Notes: generated by a model from the letters alone, not told the origin. A DNA stretch of 64,000 nt from Halichondria panicea (GCF_963675165.1 NC_087379.1:5225442-5289441); one strand, 5' to 3'. Shown: positions 38,333 to 50,306, counted from the stretch's first letter. A program made the numbers and translations.

Positions 38333-39005
38333 GGTGTTTGCCTACTCCATGTTTGTGTCTGGTATGGCCTTCCATGCCAAGATCAGTGACCCGGCCATTG
38401 GAGGCACGTACATGACCCTCCTCAACACCATCATGAACATGGCGGGGACCTGGGTTGGCACGCTAGCTCTATGGCTGACTGATAATGTCTCTGTCAAGGA
38501 CTGTGAAGGAGTCAGTGATGATAGTCTGGACTGTGACACTATGCACGAGTTGCAGGTACACACATGACATGACAGTACTGTTTTACAGTGGGTGTGGTCT
38601 ATGGAGTACTTGTAGCTGAGTTGGGAACAACTGTAATTATGTAGTTAGGTATATTAGACCGAAGACCCAAGATTTTGGGGTTATGGTTCGTATATAACAT
38701 TTTTGTAGGCTGGTAAAAACTTCCATTGAAGCTATATTTCAGACAGTTTAGACTCAAAATAATGTTCCCACATACGAATTTCACAATAATACGGTTTTGT
38801 TATTTATTGTCAGGCATGTATTCATTGTTGTTTCCCCCTGCAGGCATGCGAGGCAGCTGGGGGCCACTGTGTGACATATGTAGACGGATACTATGTGGAG
38901 ATGGTGCTATGTGTGACAGTCGGGGTGATCTGGGTGTGGTGGCAGCGTAAGAGGATAGGTCAACTGCAAGACCTCAGGGAGGACCAATGGAGAGCAAGAA
39001 CTTAA
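35414..39005 (+). CDS. SLC33A1: SLC33A1 / AT-1, ER acetyl-CoA transporter
   Basis: Five exons, 514 residues: 35414-36271, 37361-37488, 37739-37913, 38334-38555, 38844-39005. A major-facilitator-type transporter moving acetyl-CoA into the ER lumen for protein acetylation. Diagnostic blocks: LFLYILQGLPIGLAGSVPII, LFSLVTWPFTIKLLWAPLVD, GRRKSWLVPSQYMIGL, FLHFLTATQDIAVDGWALTM, NVGYASTCNTVGQTAGFF, AFHAKISDPAIGGTYMTLLN and NTIMNMAGTW. About 11-12 hydrophobic segments; cytosolic N-terminus. The C-terminus ends QLQDLREDQWRART. The start is the first ATG (35414); upstream in-frame codons lack ATG. The length is a little shorter than vertebrate (about 549) because of a short N-terminus. The first intron (36272-37360) holds a dispersed repeat copy, and the fourth exon's acceptor abuts a CA repeat. 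Confidence 0.96.
36735..37280 (+). repeat. Dispersed repeat family A, longest copy (SLC33A1 intron)
   Basis: It starts ATTATGCCTCGGTGCGCATG with GTATACGGTAGTGTG, then CTGCTCAAGGATGAATCAAG, TTTCTATAGGCTTCTAG and GAGAAGAGAGCTGCAAGGCT, and ends near ACCTCCACTGAGGCATCAGC. The same blocks in the same order occur at 53641-54030, with partial copies at 46736 and 50192. No coding frame was found. Confidence 0.8.
38282..38329. repeat. CA microsatellite at SLC33A1 acceptor
   Basis: About 22 CA units running to CGCAG, the acceptor of the exon at 38334. Confidence 0.9.
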
Positions 39006-39184
39006 TTAGTCATCATAAAATTAATGATTAGGACTAATGCATTTATACAGTTATGCACACGTAACTACAATAGCTTTGTTATACTCAAATCATTTATTTT
39101 TGTGGTGTCCAGTTTGACCCCTTAAAAACAGCACAAATAATAATTTAATGGTGGCACAAAAATACAGCAAGATGAGTTTACGGG

Positions 39185-42100
39185 CTATTTTTTCCTACGA
39201 GAGTTTTTAGAGGTCTTTAGTTTTGGCTGGTCACTGTTCACATGTATAGCATGCCCTGTGTCCTTGATATGCTGAAACAGTTTGTTTCTTGAGGGGAAGT
39301 CACTCTTACAAACATTACAGTAGTTGAGCTGAGACTGTGAAGCCTGTATATATATAGAGAGGGAGAGAGAGAGGGAGGAAGTTGTAAGCACTAGTATGGT
39401 CTTAATTATAATTTTTTACTTTCAGGTCTGCTGCACCAGATGCTTTCTTCTTCCCTTTCCCTTTCCCTTTCTTCTTAGCCTTGTAAGGTACATGTACATC
39501 GTTATCTCTGCGTGATGGTGTATGTGTGTGAGTACACTGTGTTATGTGGATACCGCTAAGGAAAGGAACTCCCGAGTACAGTACAGTAGAATTACTCAGT
39601 GGGGGATGGGGGTGATGAGCGTTCAACTGCCTCAGGGAAGGTAACCTCAACTGTATCAACTCGACTCGCATGAGACTTCTTATTCCTTTAAGACACACAA
39701 AATGACGGTAAGTAACACATACCATGTACACGCATGTACGTATAGCTTCACCTTAAGAGTTCCAGTGGTACATCCTCATCAGTGTCCGAACTACTAACTC
39801 CACCTACTTCAGTACTGGTCACACCCACTCCAGCACTCTCACTAACAATTTCATTGTTTATGCTTAAGTTTGGCAATACTTCCTCTTTTGTGGAATCCAA
39901 GGTAAGCGTGCTTGACGTTTGTAAACTCAATTCTTCTAGCTTGTCCTCAACACTTTGAGCGCAATTGTCATGCGACTGTTGGGCCTGCAAATCAGCATCC
40001 TCTTCTTGAAGAAGTTTCCGTAACAGAGCAGCGTTTTCTCTATGCTTCTTGGAGCGTTGGTGATTAGCAAACCTGTAAGGACACACTTCGTTAATGAAAA
40101 ACAACGTAACAAATTAAGTACTAAACGTACGATTTGTCAGTCCTGAACATTTTGTTGCATGCCGGACAGAACAGATCCTCGTCAATAGACTCCTCACCAC
40201 TACCTGCACAAGCGTCATAATAATTATCTATACATGTTACATGTGTATATATGCACACCTAGCTAGTACGTACAAACATTGTAGTGCAGCTCAAACATTA
40301 GCCATTAGCCTCGTGCAGCCGATTTTCTTTAATAGAACAAAGTTGAAAAATACGGCCTGGTATTGATTGTATCTGGGCGTGGCAGGAATCGGAAACAAAA
40401 GCAGAGATTCTTTATAATAATTATTATTTCTTTCCTGTCATATTTCCCCGTCTAAGTTTAATACCATAATTTAGCTCCGTGTACGCTCTCCAAGTAACCG
40501 TAGATTATCTAGCTAGCTAGCTAGCTACGGCAAGTCAGATTAACGTATATATTGTCTTGCTTCACAAGAAGGTCCCACTCTCATTGCAGAACAGGCCCAG
40601 CTCTTGTCAGAAGGAAGAAACGTCTTTGTCTGGTTTTCAACATGGTATGGCAAGTCTCTTGCTATCAATTGCTGCCCTTTATGATGACTACAAGCTAGTA
40701 GGTAGGACAAACATTGCCGGCCTTTTATTTTTGATTCCTAACCACGCCCAGATACAATCAACACCAGGCCTAGCGTTATTTTAGAGACAGCTTGGCTGGG
40801 AACGAGCCTACCGTATTACTAGAATATTTTGCGAGTGAAAAACCTTTGCGAATGAGCCAAATCAGCAGAAAATTTGACCCTTTGCAATCTAACTATTGCG
40901 TTCTGGCAAGGATCGTGTGTATTTACTAGTAATAATTTAGGTTTTGCGGATTTTATTGTTGCGAATTGAACAACCCTCGCAAAATTTGCAAATGTTTGAT
41001 GCTCGCAAAACATTCTAGTAATACGGTACGTAATGAATTATATTGACTAATAATAATAAGGACCTTCACGATACAAGTTATCCACAGCAGTCTTTGCTAC
41101 CGATAGACCCTCCCCCCCATACATTGATAACCAGTCCACCCACTCACTGTCTGAGTCCTTCCCAAACTCCTGGTCCAGTTGAGTGGCCATTGACTGAAGT
41201 TCTTCCTCAAACAGAGCTGCAGCCTCAGAGTGGGTTGGGTCACGCTGGTACTCCTCTTGTAGTCTGTGGGGGTATAAGCATAATTATGATACTTTCCTAG
41301 CATTGTGTGCAAATTGTGTGTAAATTATCATTTGGGAACAAAACTAAAAGTCAAAAGTGTGCATGTACTATGTACTACAGCCTAAGATGCAAGTTATGAT
41401 GTAGAATGCTTGTCTTAATTAACAATCACCCTTCTGCAACGTGTTTTAAATACTGACTTCAGTCTTTTCTCTCTGTCCTTTGCTCTCTTCTCAGCCACTT
41501 TCTGCTGCCTCACCATTTCTCGCTCTTCCAACACTAACTGCTTAAGTAACAGTTTGTTCTGCCAACGAAACATGTTAAATTGACCAACATACCTTATAAG
41601 CTTGTACTCTTTTATCTCTCTTCCTTACAAATGCCACCAGAGCCTGAGATCGAAAAGAATATAACCACACGCTATTCATTAATGAGCTACAAAGCACTTT
41701 CTAAAGAGTATGCATGGTAAACTAAGTTGGAGGAACATGTACCTCACAGTCTAATAACTCTCACCCGGACGGTTTCGTTGGTTTTCCTCTTGGCTGCCTC
41801 CCTCAATTTCTTGTTTTCTTTCTCCATGAGTCGTTGCACTCGTCTGTTGGGTGCATCACGCAGGTCATGCATATCCTCCCACGCATATGACTTGTGAGTG
41901 GTGAAACTCTGCCAGTAGCTGTAGAAGCTGTGAACCACCTGTAAACAACGTTGACGAAGGTAACGGCAAGTCTCATACTATAATTGTACCATAAGATAAT
42001 TATTCCATCACCCATATACATGTAGTAGATACGGACATGACAGACTGGTAAAGGTCCAAGGAGAACGCCATCAGGGTTTCATCTAGGATTAAAAGTTAGG

Positions 42101-43332
42101 GGGGAAGGTTTACGCACGCTGCAAAATATTTGGCCACTCCCACATGTGTTGACCACACCCCCTATTACATGCTAGTGCATCACAATAGATCTAGTTACAT
42201 ATTGCACATCATAGACAGTACTCGTGTGATGATGTCATTATTATACAAACATTAATTGGGGGGGGGGGGGAGGGGGGGGAAGGTTCGCCCCAGCCCCCCC
42301 CCCCCCACTAAATGAAACCCTGGCCATACAACACACATCCATAGAGAGCCATGACCTGAATAAGTACAGTCATGTACTCACTCATTCTATACTCTGTAGG
42401 AATGTATTTACTTTTTCGGAGAACAGAATCACTTACTGAGTAGAGTTACAACAACATGCGCTCACACTTTCATAGTCACTGGTTGAGTCCCCAAAAGATG
42501 GGAGTGGCTCATCGTCTTCGTCCATATAAGGAACCTCCTCTTCCCCCACTCGATAGAACACGTCTATATACACTGCATAGAAGCCCTGCAAGAAAAAGGT
42601 ATAACAATACTATACCGCATCAAATCGATGGTAAACGGTGGTGCGAATAAGTATACATGTACCACTAAAATGGCTTATAATTAATCGTCAAGTCAACTGT
42701 GACAGCTTGAAATCCACTACAGTACCAACGCTCAGCCCAGTTTGTATACTCTCAAAACCTTGCGTTCCGGACAGACAAGTATCCTACCTTCTTGTCATCA
42801 TTGTAGCCACTGAAACAGGTTGTTGAGAAGAAAGGCATGAGATTGAAGCTATCATCCTTGAAGTCAGACCCAGCTACAGAGGGACGTTATAAAATGAATT
42901 GAAATAGTTTATTTTATGTGCCCACTCACCTCCACGAAGTATGTCTTCTCTGTGCTTGTCGTACCTAAATAATGTATTACATAAATAATAATTTACAACC
43001 ATAAATAAGTATCGAGTAGCACTGCGTACGCTACAAACAACATTCAAGAGAGCTAGTTTAATACGATTGATTTGGCAAACGAACGAAAGAAACGAACCTA
43101 TCAGTTAGGTGCCGTTTCAGTATCACTAGAATACATCTTACCAGGCTCTCTCCTGTGGGTCACTGAGCACCTCATAAGCCTGCTGGACTGCAGTGAACAG
43201 TCGGGTACACTCATCCACATTGTCCTGGTTCTTGTCAGGGTGGAGCTTGAGCGCCAGTCTACGGTAGGCTCGTTTAATGTCTCCATCAGAGGCACTCCTG
43301 TCAACTCCTAGCACCTCATAGTGGCATTTCAT
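39185..43332 (-). CDS. DNAJC21: DNAJC21 / Jjj1-type co-chaperone
   Basis: Twelve exons, 504 residues: 43332-43142, 42964-42930, 42873-42788, 42585-42466, 41938-41765, 41643-41593, 41558-41458, 41263-41148, 40203-40131, 40072-39752, 39507-39420, 39343-39185. A nucleocytoplasmic J-protein that helps recycle 60S biogenesis factors. The N-terminal J domain carries the HPD motif (KLHPDKNQ), then [14 protein letters not shown]. The middle has [20 protein letters not shown] and the charged helix [15 protein letters not shown]. Two C2H2-type fingers follow: FCPACNKMF...HQRSKKHRE and [20 protein letters not shown], and a basic tail ends NSRRKK. This order is that of vertebrate DNAJC21. The region around 41148 could splice differently: a longer open frame continues to about 41050. 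Introns hold three inverted-repeat elements. Confidence 0.94.
40306..40810. mobile_element. Inverted-repeat element in DNAJC21 intron
   Basis: Terminal arms of about 90-100 bp at roughly 75-80% identity by eye. Left: TAGCCTCGTGCAGCC...CGGCCTGGTATTGATTG then TATCTGGGCGTGG. Right reversed: TAGGCTCGTTCCCAGCC...AGGCCTGGTGTTGATTG then TATCTGGGCGTGG. The centre is about 300 bp without a recognised ORF. Confidence 0.75.
40809..41028. mobile_element. MITE with TACCGTATTACTAGAA ends
   Basis: Ends TACCGTATTACTAGAATATT and, reversed, TACCGTATTACTAGAATGTT. The interior repeats GCGAG, GCGAAT and GCGTTC words. A second, shorter copy lies at 47427-47568 in the opposite orientation. This one directly adjoins the element at 40306-40810, sharing the TA. 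Confidence 0.85.
42072..42322. mobile_element. Short element with CAGGGTTTCATYTAG ends in DNAJC21 intron
   Basis: Left end CAGGGTTTCATCTAGGATTA; right end reversed CAGGGTTTCATTTAGTGGGG. GCCAT flanks both sides. The interior has G-runs and C-runs at 42261-42307. The ends resemble those of hAT-like non-autonomous elements. Confidence 0.65.
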
Positions 43333-43528
43333 GGCTAGATACCTATAAGCATAGATTGAACTCTGTAAAACACTTAGTCATCTATAAATATCCACGTGTT
43401 TGTTTGCTGAGTCAGCAATTTCTAATAATGGAATAGTTTTTCCGACGACCTTTCCCCAATAGCAAAGTTGATAATGATGTTCTTCTGCTAAGGATCTTTA
43501 CCTATTATCAATTTGTGTCCACGTGCAG
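43333..43528. promoter_or_regulatory. Upstream region of DNAJC21
   Basis: About 200 bp to the next plus-strand coding candidate. It may serve both directions. No TATA box was recognised. Confidence 0.35.
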
Positions 43529-44262
43529 AGGTCCACGTGCAGCGCAAGAGATGTTGTTCATCAGCAGCTGAGAAAAACACCGTGGTACGGTGACGAACTT
43601 AAAGATCTCCGTCCGTGAGTTTCCTGATACCGTGAAAAAGACACTGGGATACTCTCAAGATGTGCTAGTCATTACAGCATGCACTCGATAGCATTTCAAA
43701 AGCAGTCCACTACGGGTCTGGGTCCGGGTGAGCTGACCACGTGGTGTAATAATTTTTTTTTTTTAGACAGGAGGCTTATTTAATTAATAGGAAGGAGGCT
43801 TTAAAGCTAAGAATTGTTGCAATGGTTCATTGGGAAATTACAAGTGTAAATTGATTGCATGGTTAAAGCGGGTAGTTGTTCTTTTTTTAGCAACTGGGTG
43901 GCAACACCCACGTGTATCTCTGTCAGCCACATTGAGTGGCAAAAGCACAAAGGAAGAGTTTCTGTGCATGCGTCTAATTAATTGTGCATATTTACTATTA
44001 CTTTTGTGTAAGCAGCATGCTTTAGCCACTCATGGCGGTGGATTGCAACGATTGCTAACGTTTTAGACATCAGTTCAGAGTTCAGACTACACGTACCTCC
44101 TACAGATATGTTTCAGAGGATATCCTTCATCTAGCAATCCCAACTATAAAAACAAGATCTTTGAGGCTGCCCAAGGACCCTAACTCAGTGTCTGAGCTGG
44201 TGGCCAAAGCTGGCAAGAATGTTGTCACTGCGCTAGATCCCAAGCTGCTCATTCATCTAAAG
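43529..44262 (+). CDS. Unrecognised gene fragment, two phase-matched exons
   Basis: Exon 43529 (or 43543)-43614 ends CC|GTGAGT with peptide RDVVHQQLRKTPWYGDELKD; exon 44106-44262 starts after CTACAG, gives YVSEDILHLAIPTIKTRSLR and SELVAKAGKNVVTALDPKLL, and ends AAG|GTGATG. The phases fit (split Pro codon) and the joined frame of about 75 residues has no stop. I do not recognise the family. No in-frame ATG lies in the first exon, so an earlier exon is needed, and no continuation was found after 44262. It may be the 5' part of a gene whose remainder lies in the repeat-rich region, or a decayed gene. Divergent from DNAJC21. Confidence 0.4.
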
Positions 44263-46465
44263 GTGATGTGTCTCTTAATTAATGAATGCAATGTACAGTC
44301 ATGTGAATAGCATACATGTATAACTACAAGACCTGGTACGGGTTCTAGTCGACTAGAAGCTGTATCCAGAATTTATTATTGCACAGTCAGCAGCAGTGGG
44401 TGTAGCCTCGACCCCAGGCCGATCCGTCTCCAATTGAACGCCAGGTTCTATTAAAAAAAAATCGGCCTGGGACCAAGGCTACAGTGGGTGAGGCTACAGG
44501 ATCTAGGATACAAATTGTTGGTGTTCATTAAATAGAACATTGAGCATGCTCAGTAGGAGGTCACACCTACACACGTGGCTGAATCTCCAGGAGTGACGAA
44601 TACAATACACGTAGTTCAGATGTCTAGATCTATTCTATAACACTTGATGACAGTGAATCTATAGCAGTGGTGATGAATTTAAGACTATGCAAGCCTCCTC
44701 AAAGAAGACAGCAGCAGATTCATGCATGATTCTGCATGCTGCAATTATATAGAATCAGTGCATGAGCTTGCAGTTTAAATTAAGACTCTAGGGCAGGAGT
44801 GCTACAACCTAGTGGTGTGAAGAAAGAGCATTATAAAAAGTTGGCTAAAATAAGTATATGTATAGGCGGATTTTTTGTGTTGTATGCCAGAAGCATAAAA
44901 AGAGCCTTAGCACCTAGAACACAACTCCATGCACCAGTATGACATACAATTATTACGAGTTGTCGATGAGTTCAAAGATCAATTAAAATTTTACACCAAC
45001 CACCACTTTTTATCTTCTGGGCAGAACCCTGATCTCGAGTAAGATCAAACGGCAATATGCTACCGCTGATCGTGGCGCACGACGTATAAAGGGTTAAGGT
45101 GTGGACATTATTTAACAAATTTGCTAAAAATTAGTACCCGTTTATAATAGGTATATCTTGCACTGGCTCTTGGAAAATATTGATGTAGAAATCTCATAAC
45201 AAACACTACGGAAAAGATATAAAAGATTGCTGTAAGAAAATGCTTAGGTAGGTAGATGCAGCTTGGACAATTATATAGACGGCAAGTTTTAGTTTGTCAT
45301 TCGCTCTCTGTAATATTATGTGCTCAGTGCAGATTGGTCATCACACTAGTCAGTCACACCCAACCATCACTGTCAATTTTGTTGTAGTGTGCATGCATGG
45401 CTGTCGATAAAACTACAGATTAATGCGTTCAGCATGAAGATATTCCTTGTATCGCCTATGAGTATCAAAAACTGGGAAACTGTCAATGTCGTTGTATGCA
45501 TGCATGGTATCGCCTATGAGTATCAAAAACTGGGAAACGCGTAATTCCATAAGAACTCTGTCTGTATGGAAAATTTCGTTTTCTATTAGCGACACAATTT
45601 CGTCTGCATGCATATCACATAATCGACTGTTAAGAAATCAGCCAGTTTTTTGAAACTTATAATTTAGCTATTTACGATTACGGGAGCTCCGGGCTGCAAG
45701 AAGCATCTTGGGCATAATAGTGGTTCTGTTGTGCCGGATATTGTAACACGCTCACGACCATCTTACGGGTAAGCTAATGATTATTATAATCTGTGAAATT
45801 ATGACTAGTGTCTTTTGAGAGATTAATATTGTGAGATTGATTGAGTTCCAAACAGTATTCACAGCACTGCCTTTTTCATGGCACGGCGACATGATGCCCA
45901 CTGTCGTTGACTGCAAATAGCTAGCTGGTAGTTGTAGTAATAGACTGAAAGGGGGGATCCGTGGCACCCGTGGATCCGCCACTGTACACGTGTGTACGTA
46001 TAATTATCTCTTTGCAACCTGGTGCACATCTGTCAAAAGTTGAAGCCATAATAATTATATTGCCTTTTCAGTAGGAATTAGCACACCGAAACACATGCAA
46101 AAATGATGTTTCCTATGGGAGCAGAAGTATTGCGCCCTGGAGGTGTCAGGTGTGTCTAATTGGTGAATGCATGTGTTGAGGAGGATAGCACCTGCCGCCT
46201 AGTAAGCCACACACCGTACAAGGGAACCATGCAGCTCTACCTTCTCCGGAGATGAAAACAAAAAAATACTATTGAAAGACAAGATTAAATGATTGAAAAA
46301 TTATACCAACGTGCACAGAATAACGTTCCACCCGTGATTCTGGCTTCACTGGGGGTCTGAAAACAAGTGCATTTGCTATAACTATGGTGGTTTGTGTATG
46401 CAATGCCCCCAAATTATATTGGTGAGACATTGCATGTATGCATGAATCACACTATAGTTAATAAT
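44263..46465. other. Intergenic, no gene seen
   Basis: AT-rich and without recognisable exons. Contains a small inverted-repeat element at 44402-44487 and a local duplication near 45440-45540 (TCGCCTATGAGTATCAAAAA repeated about 70 bp apart). Confidence 0.5.
44402..44487. mobile_element. Small inverted-repeat element
   Basis: GTAGCCTCGACCCCAGGCCG on the left pairs with CGGCCTGGGACCAAGGCTAC on the right. About 86 bp, with an A-run in the centre. Confidence 0.65.
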
Positions 46466-46735
46466 TTTACTGTACAGCTTTCTCTGCGTGCTGGCAGCCT
46501 ATTATAATGTCATAATTATAGTACCTTATATCCCGTTGCTACATTGTTGCCATGTGTGCAATATGCAGCATTATACAATGTCCTGTTTTAACTCATGCAG
46601 TCAGTCTCTAAGCAAATGTGAGTAAATCATCCATCAATGTGTCAACTTTAGACCTTTAATTAAACGATGCCCGTTCGTTCCTGAATAATTTTCTCTGTAG
46701 TAGTATACAATTCAGTGGCACCTGTGGCCATAATT

Positions 46736-46900
46736 ATGCCTCGAGGCGTAGCCGCACGAGGGATACGGTAAAGCTGTCTGTGTGTGTGTCTGTTCCAGCT
46801 GTAACTGTTCAACAGTTGCAATGCGACAAAAACTAACAGCTTCTATAGGCTTCTAGCCACGTTCTCTTGGATTTTTATTCGTGGATTAGCAAACTAAAGC
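46736..46900 (+). repeat. Dispersed repeat family A, partial copy
   Basis: Begins ATTATGCCTCGAGGCGTAGC then CGCACGAGGGATACGGTA. It shares CTTCTATAGGCTTCTAG and TTTTTATTCGTGGATT with the copy at 36735. Confidence 0.8.
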
Positions 46901-47426
46901 TTCTTTCTCGAGTTATGGCTAGTTAAAGGCTGTTGCAGTCTCTTCAGAATCTTTCATAGCATTATCTGTTCGCACAAACTTTCTATTCAACATATGAGTT
47001 AGCCTTGCACTAAAGCGCTAGCTTTTTGTTAGCTACAAGACTCAGAAAATATCTGTTAAAACAGCTAGCTAGCAGTAGCCATTATTTTGTGAAGTTGATC
47101 TCTTTGGACACACCCTTTAATTATTCCTGTGGATGTAATGCGCATGCGCGCTCATTCCCCATGTGTGAGAAAATAATATCCCAGATCCAGATCCTCCTGG
47201 CAGAATCATCTTTTTCTTGAGGGCCACAAAACACTACCATATAACAATATAGATCCATATGCATGTACACAAGTCCTCAGTTATGATAGATATTATATAC
47301 ACTGATTCTGTGAACTACAGATCCTGGAAGAATCAATTTTCTTCTTTCTTGAGGCCATATAATACAATAGATAACAACAATAGATGCATGTAAATAAGTA
47401 TTTTTTTCTCAGTGAGTTTATATAGA

Positions 47427-47568
47427 TACCGTATTACTAGAATGTTTTGCGAGCATCAAACTTTGCGAGGGTTGATTAATTCGCAACAATTAAATCCGCA
47501 AAACCTAAATTATTACTAGTAAATACACATGATCCTTTCCAGAACGCAAAATGTTCTAGTAATACGGT
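47427..47568 (-). mobile_element. MITE with TACCGTATTACTAGAA ends, second copy
   Basis: It reads like the reverse complement of 40809-41028, with an internal deletion: TACCGTATTACTAGAATGTT, GCGAGCATCAAA, GCGAGGGTTG, ATTCGCAACAAT, AATCCGCAAAACC, and then the closing arm. Confidence 0.85.
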
Positions 47569-48515
47569 GAGCTAACTTTAATGTAAAATTCATTATAGAA
47601 ACTACTATAACACTAATACTTTTGGAGCAAAAGCGAGAGGCATTAGCAAGCGCATGCTTGCAACACTCGTTAATACAAATATATAGTGCATGACGTTTTG
47701 TATATATAATGCACGAATCACACTATTTAATATTGATACTGTACAGCTTTCTCTGTGTGCTGGCGGCCTATTATAATTATGCATAATTATAGGACCTTAT
47801 ATCCCGTTGCCATGTGTGCAATATGCAGCATTATACAACGTCCTGTTTTAACTCATGCAGTCGGTCTCTAAGGAATGCGAGTAAATCATCCATCGATGTG
47901 TCACTGGCGTTGATTAGGTTGATTAGGGGTAGAAATGAAGTTAACTGGGGGTGCTGATCCTTGTTTGAAGTTAAAATTTACGACAGTTGTTATAATTATG
48001 TTGTAGCTACAATAGAGCTTGAAGTGTCGAAAGTTTTAGCAATTTGAGCCTGATATGTTGTTGATGTTAGAAACTGCCTGACGCTGCTTGTCACTGGTTC
48101 GTTCATACAACTTTAGACCTTCAATTAAACGATGCCCAGTTCGTTTCTGAATAATTTTCTCTGTAGTAGTATACAATTAGTATACAATTCAGTGGCACCC
48201 GTGCATGGCCACAATACTATGATTACATATAGTCTTGTGTCCTCACATTTCATGCATGTGACACATTGTTTGGAATGCTGCGTGTAGTACCATGCAGGTC
48301 CTGACGGTCTCAACTGGGCGGACATAAAACATTTTTTCTGTAGCTTCCATTGGTAGTTTGGTAATGTATACAGATCCATGTTCCTCCGGTGAACACGAAA
48401 CTTTCTCTCAGAAGGTCTCCAGCCATTCATCCTGGCGTAAACATTTGATGAATGTGAATATCTTCTGTGTATCTTTGCAGCTGGCTCACCTAAGGCATCA
48501 AGATAACTGGACAAC

Positions 48516-49215
48516 AGGGCTCGCGCTAAAAATATTAGCATGACAGTCGAAATGTCAGTCCAATTAATGTTTTGATCCGACAAAATTTAATTTTGCTCTG
48601 ACATGCAATCAACATAATTATTATATATAAAGTTGGCCATACTATTTATGATTTCTATTAAAAATCAGGGCACACAGTCGTTAATTAGTTTTTGATCTTG
48701 TGCATGAGGCTGGCAGCATGATCTTCGAAGTCTATTTTGGGCCTGTTTTTGACAAATATCTTGGGCTATAGCCCAGGGCCATGGTCCTTTCCCGAAAATG
48801 AGAAATTAAGTTGGACGCTCGAGTATTCCATGAGCCATCAATAAACTCGTTCAAGTTTCTTAGGCCTGATACGTAGCTTATCATTAAACTTTGTAGAGAG
48901 AGATCTACCAGCCAAAGTGAGAGAACAAACTAAGAATTAACTTCAGATAGTTCGCTTACTCAGCTAGCTATAACTACATTCAATGTACAGCCATGAGGCA
49001 ATTTGTAATTCTTGGTAATTTTCACTGATCCATTTATCCACACTTCTTGTTCTGAGCTACTAGAGCTCCGACAAGGACGTGCTAAAATAGCTAACCTAAA
49101 CTGGCTAGCTCTACATGTATGCTCCGACAAAATGTCTGACTAACACGTGGAATGATCTGTCACGTGCATATAATGACCGGATTTTGTCAGGTGTCAGACT
49201 GTTATTTCGAGCCCT
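48516..49215. mobile_element. ~700-bp element with CAGGGCTCG ends
   Basis: The left end (C)AGGGCTCGCGCTAA and the right end reversed (C)AGGGCTCGAAATAACA, flanked by GGACAAC (48509-48515) and GGACAAT (49216-49222). Inner parts share ACAAAATTT/GACAAAATG words. CAGGG(C/G)TCG-type ends and 7-8 bp duplications suggest hAT-like. A minus-strand frame of 152 codons (48125-48583) crosses the left boundary and is therefore unlikely to be one gene. Confidence 0.6.
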
Positions 49216-50191
49216 GGACAATGAAATTTTATAGGCAAGGAATTTCTGAAGTTACTATTAGTCTATTGTGCCTGCTGCCACTGAAGGGAGCTGCATGTAA
49301 TCTGTAAAAACTGAACGAGTTCGTCTTTTTCCGTTAGTTTTAGTGGCTCACACGTTCCGACACGCTTGTGCATAATTTTTAAATAGAGAGATGATCTAGC
49401 TAATGCACAATTAATACAGAACAGTTGAATTTAGGAGTTGTTCTGGTTCGTAATGTTGTGACCCCTATTGCCAGGCATAGGAGACCCAGCCCTGTTTTGA
49501 GGCCCTCTTGAATCCCTTTTAACGTTACTTACAAGTTTCAGATCCTGCATGCTCCACTACCAGACTCACCATTGCTAGATGTACTAGGTAGCTGCAGGTC
49601 ATGCACGTGCAGTGCTGCTGCCTTGAATCTTTTTCCTTGGCCTTCCAACTGGTCTTTTGCTAAGTGGTGCAGGCTTTAGTAAGTCCACCAGAAGGTAGAA
49701 ACCTGTCACATCACATGGCTTCATTGCCTAGCAACCAACCACCCCACAATTAACGTTTGTTAACAATTATATACACAAATATCATTGTATGATGTTAAAA
49801 AGTGATGGAACCTCCTGGGGGTTGTACTATACAATCATCCTTCAGCTTCTTTCCAAGCGAAATGATCCACCCTAGAGCTGAAGAAAACTCTTCATTTCTC
49901 AAGGCTTCTTCAAACTCATCTCATGCTTTTTGCTCCGTAGAATCTCGAGGGGAAACAGATTCAACAAAAAGAATACCTTACAATAATGAAGTAGTTTTAC
50001 CTATTAGGCACTTGATACAACCACTTTAGCCAACTAGTCGACATGCTACCGATAAAGTTAAGAAAATCATTGTGCATGCTGTGTTTGCACGCTGAAAGTA
50101 CTAGCACATGCGCATTGTGCTGATATTTCACGTGGTATTAATATTTTGCTTTGAGGTACAATCGTCGAAAAAAAGTGACCGTTTGATAATG
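49216..50191. other. Intergenic, no gene seen
   Basis: No exon or family was recognised. A 75-codon open frame at 49802-50029 has no support. Confidence 0.4.
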
Positions 50192-50231
50192 ATGCCTCGA
50201 GGCGTAGCCGCACGAGGGATACGGTAAATCT
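50192..50231 (+). repeat. Dispersed repeat family A, head only
   Basis: TGATGCCTCGAGGCGTAGCC then GCACGAGGGATACGGTAAA, matching 46736 almost exactly for about 40 bp. Confidence 0.8.
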
Positions 50232-50306
50232 GACTTGTAATCATAATTTATTATACGTGCACAAATTCAAGGTATAGGTTCGTGTTCAGTTCAGCTGAGT
50301 TATAGT

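Larger units (their letters stand above)
46466..48217 (+). repeat. Duplicated segment, copies 46466-46728 and 47738-48217
   Basis: Both copies share CTGTACAGCTTTCTCTG, CAATATGCAGCATTATACAA, CTGTTTTAACTCATGCAGTC and, at the end, TTTCTCTGTAGTAGTATACAATT. The second copy holds about 190 bp (47925-48113) absent from the first. A family A copy (46736-46900) and a MITE (47427-47568) lie between the copies. Confidence 0.8.

Noticed and set aside
48125..48583. 152-codon minus-strand ORF
   Set aside because: It crosses the left boundary of the CAGGGCTCG-ended element and the end of a duplicated non-coding segment; chance open frame is more likely.
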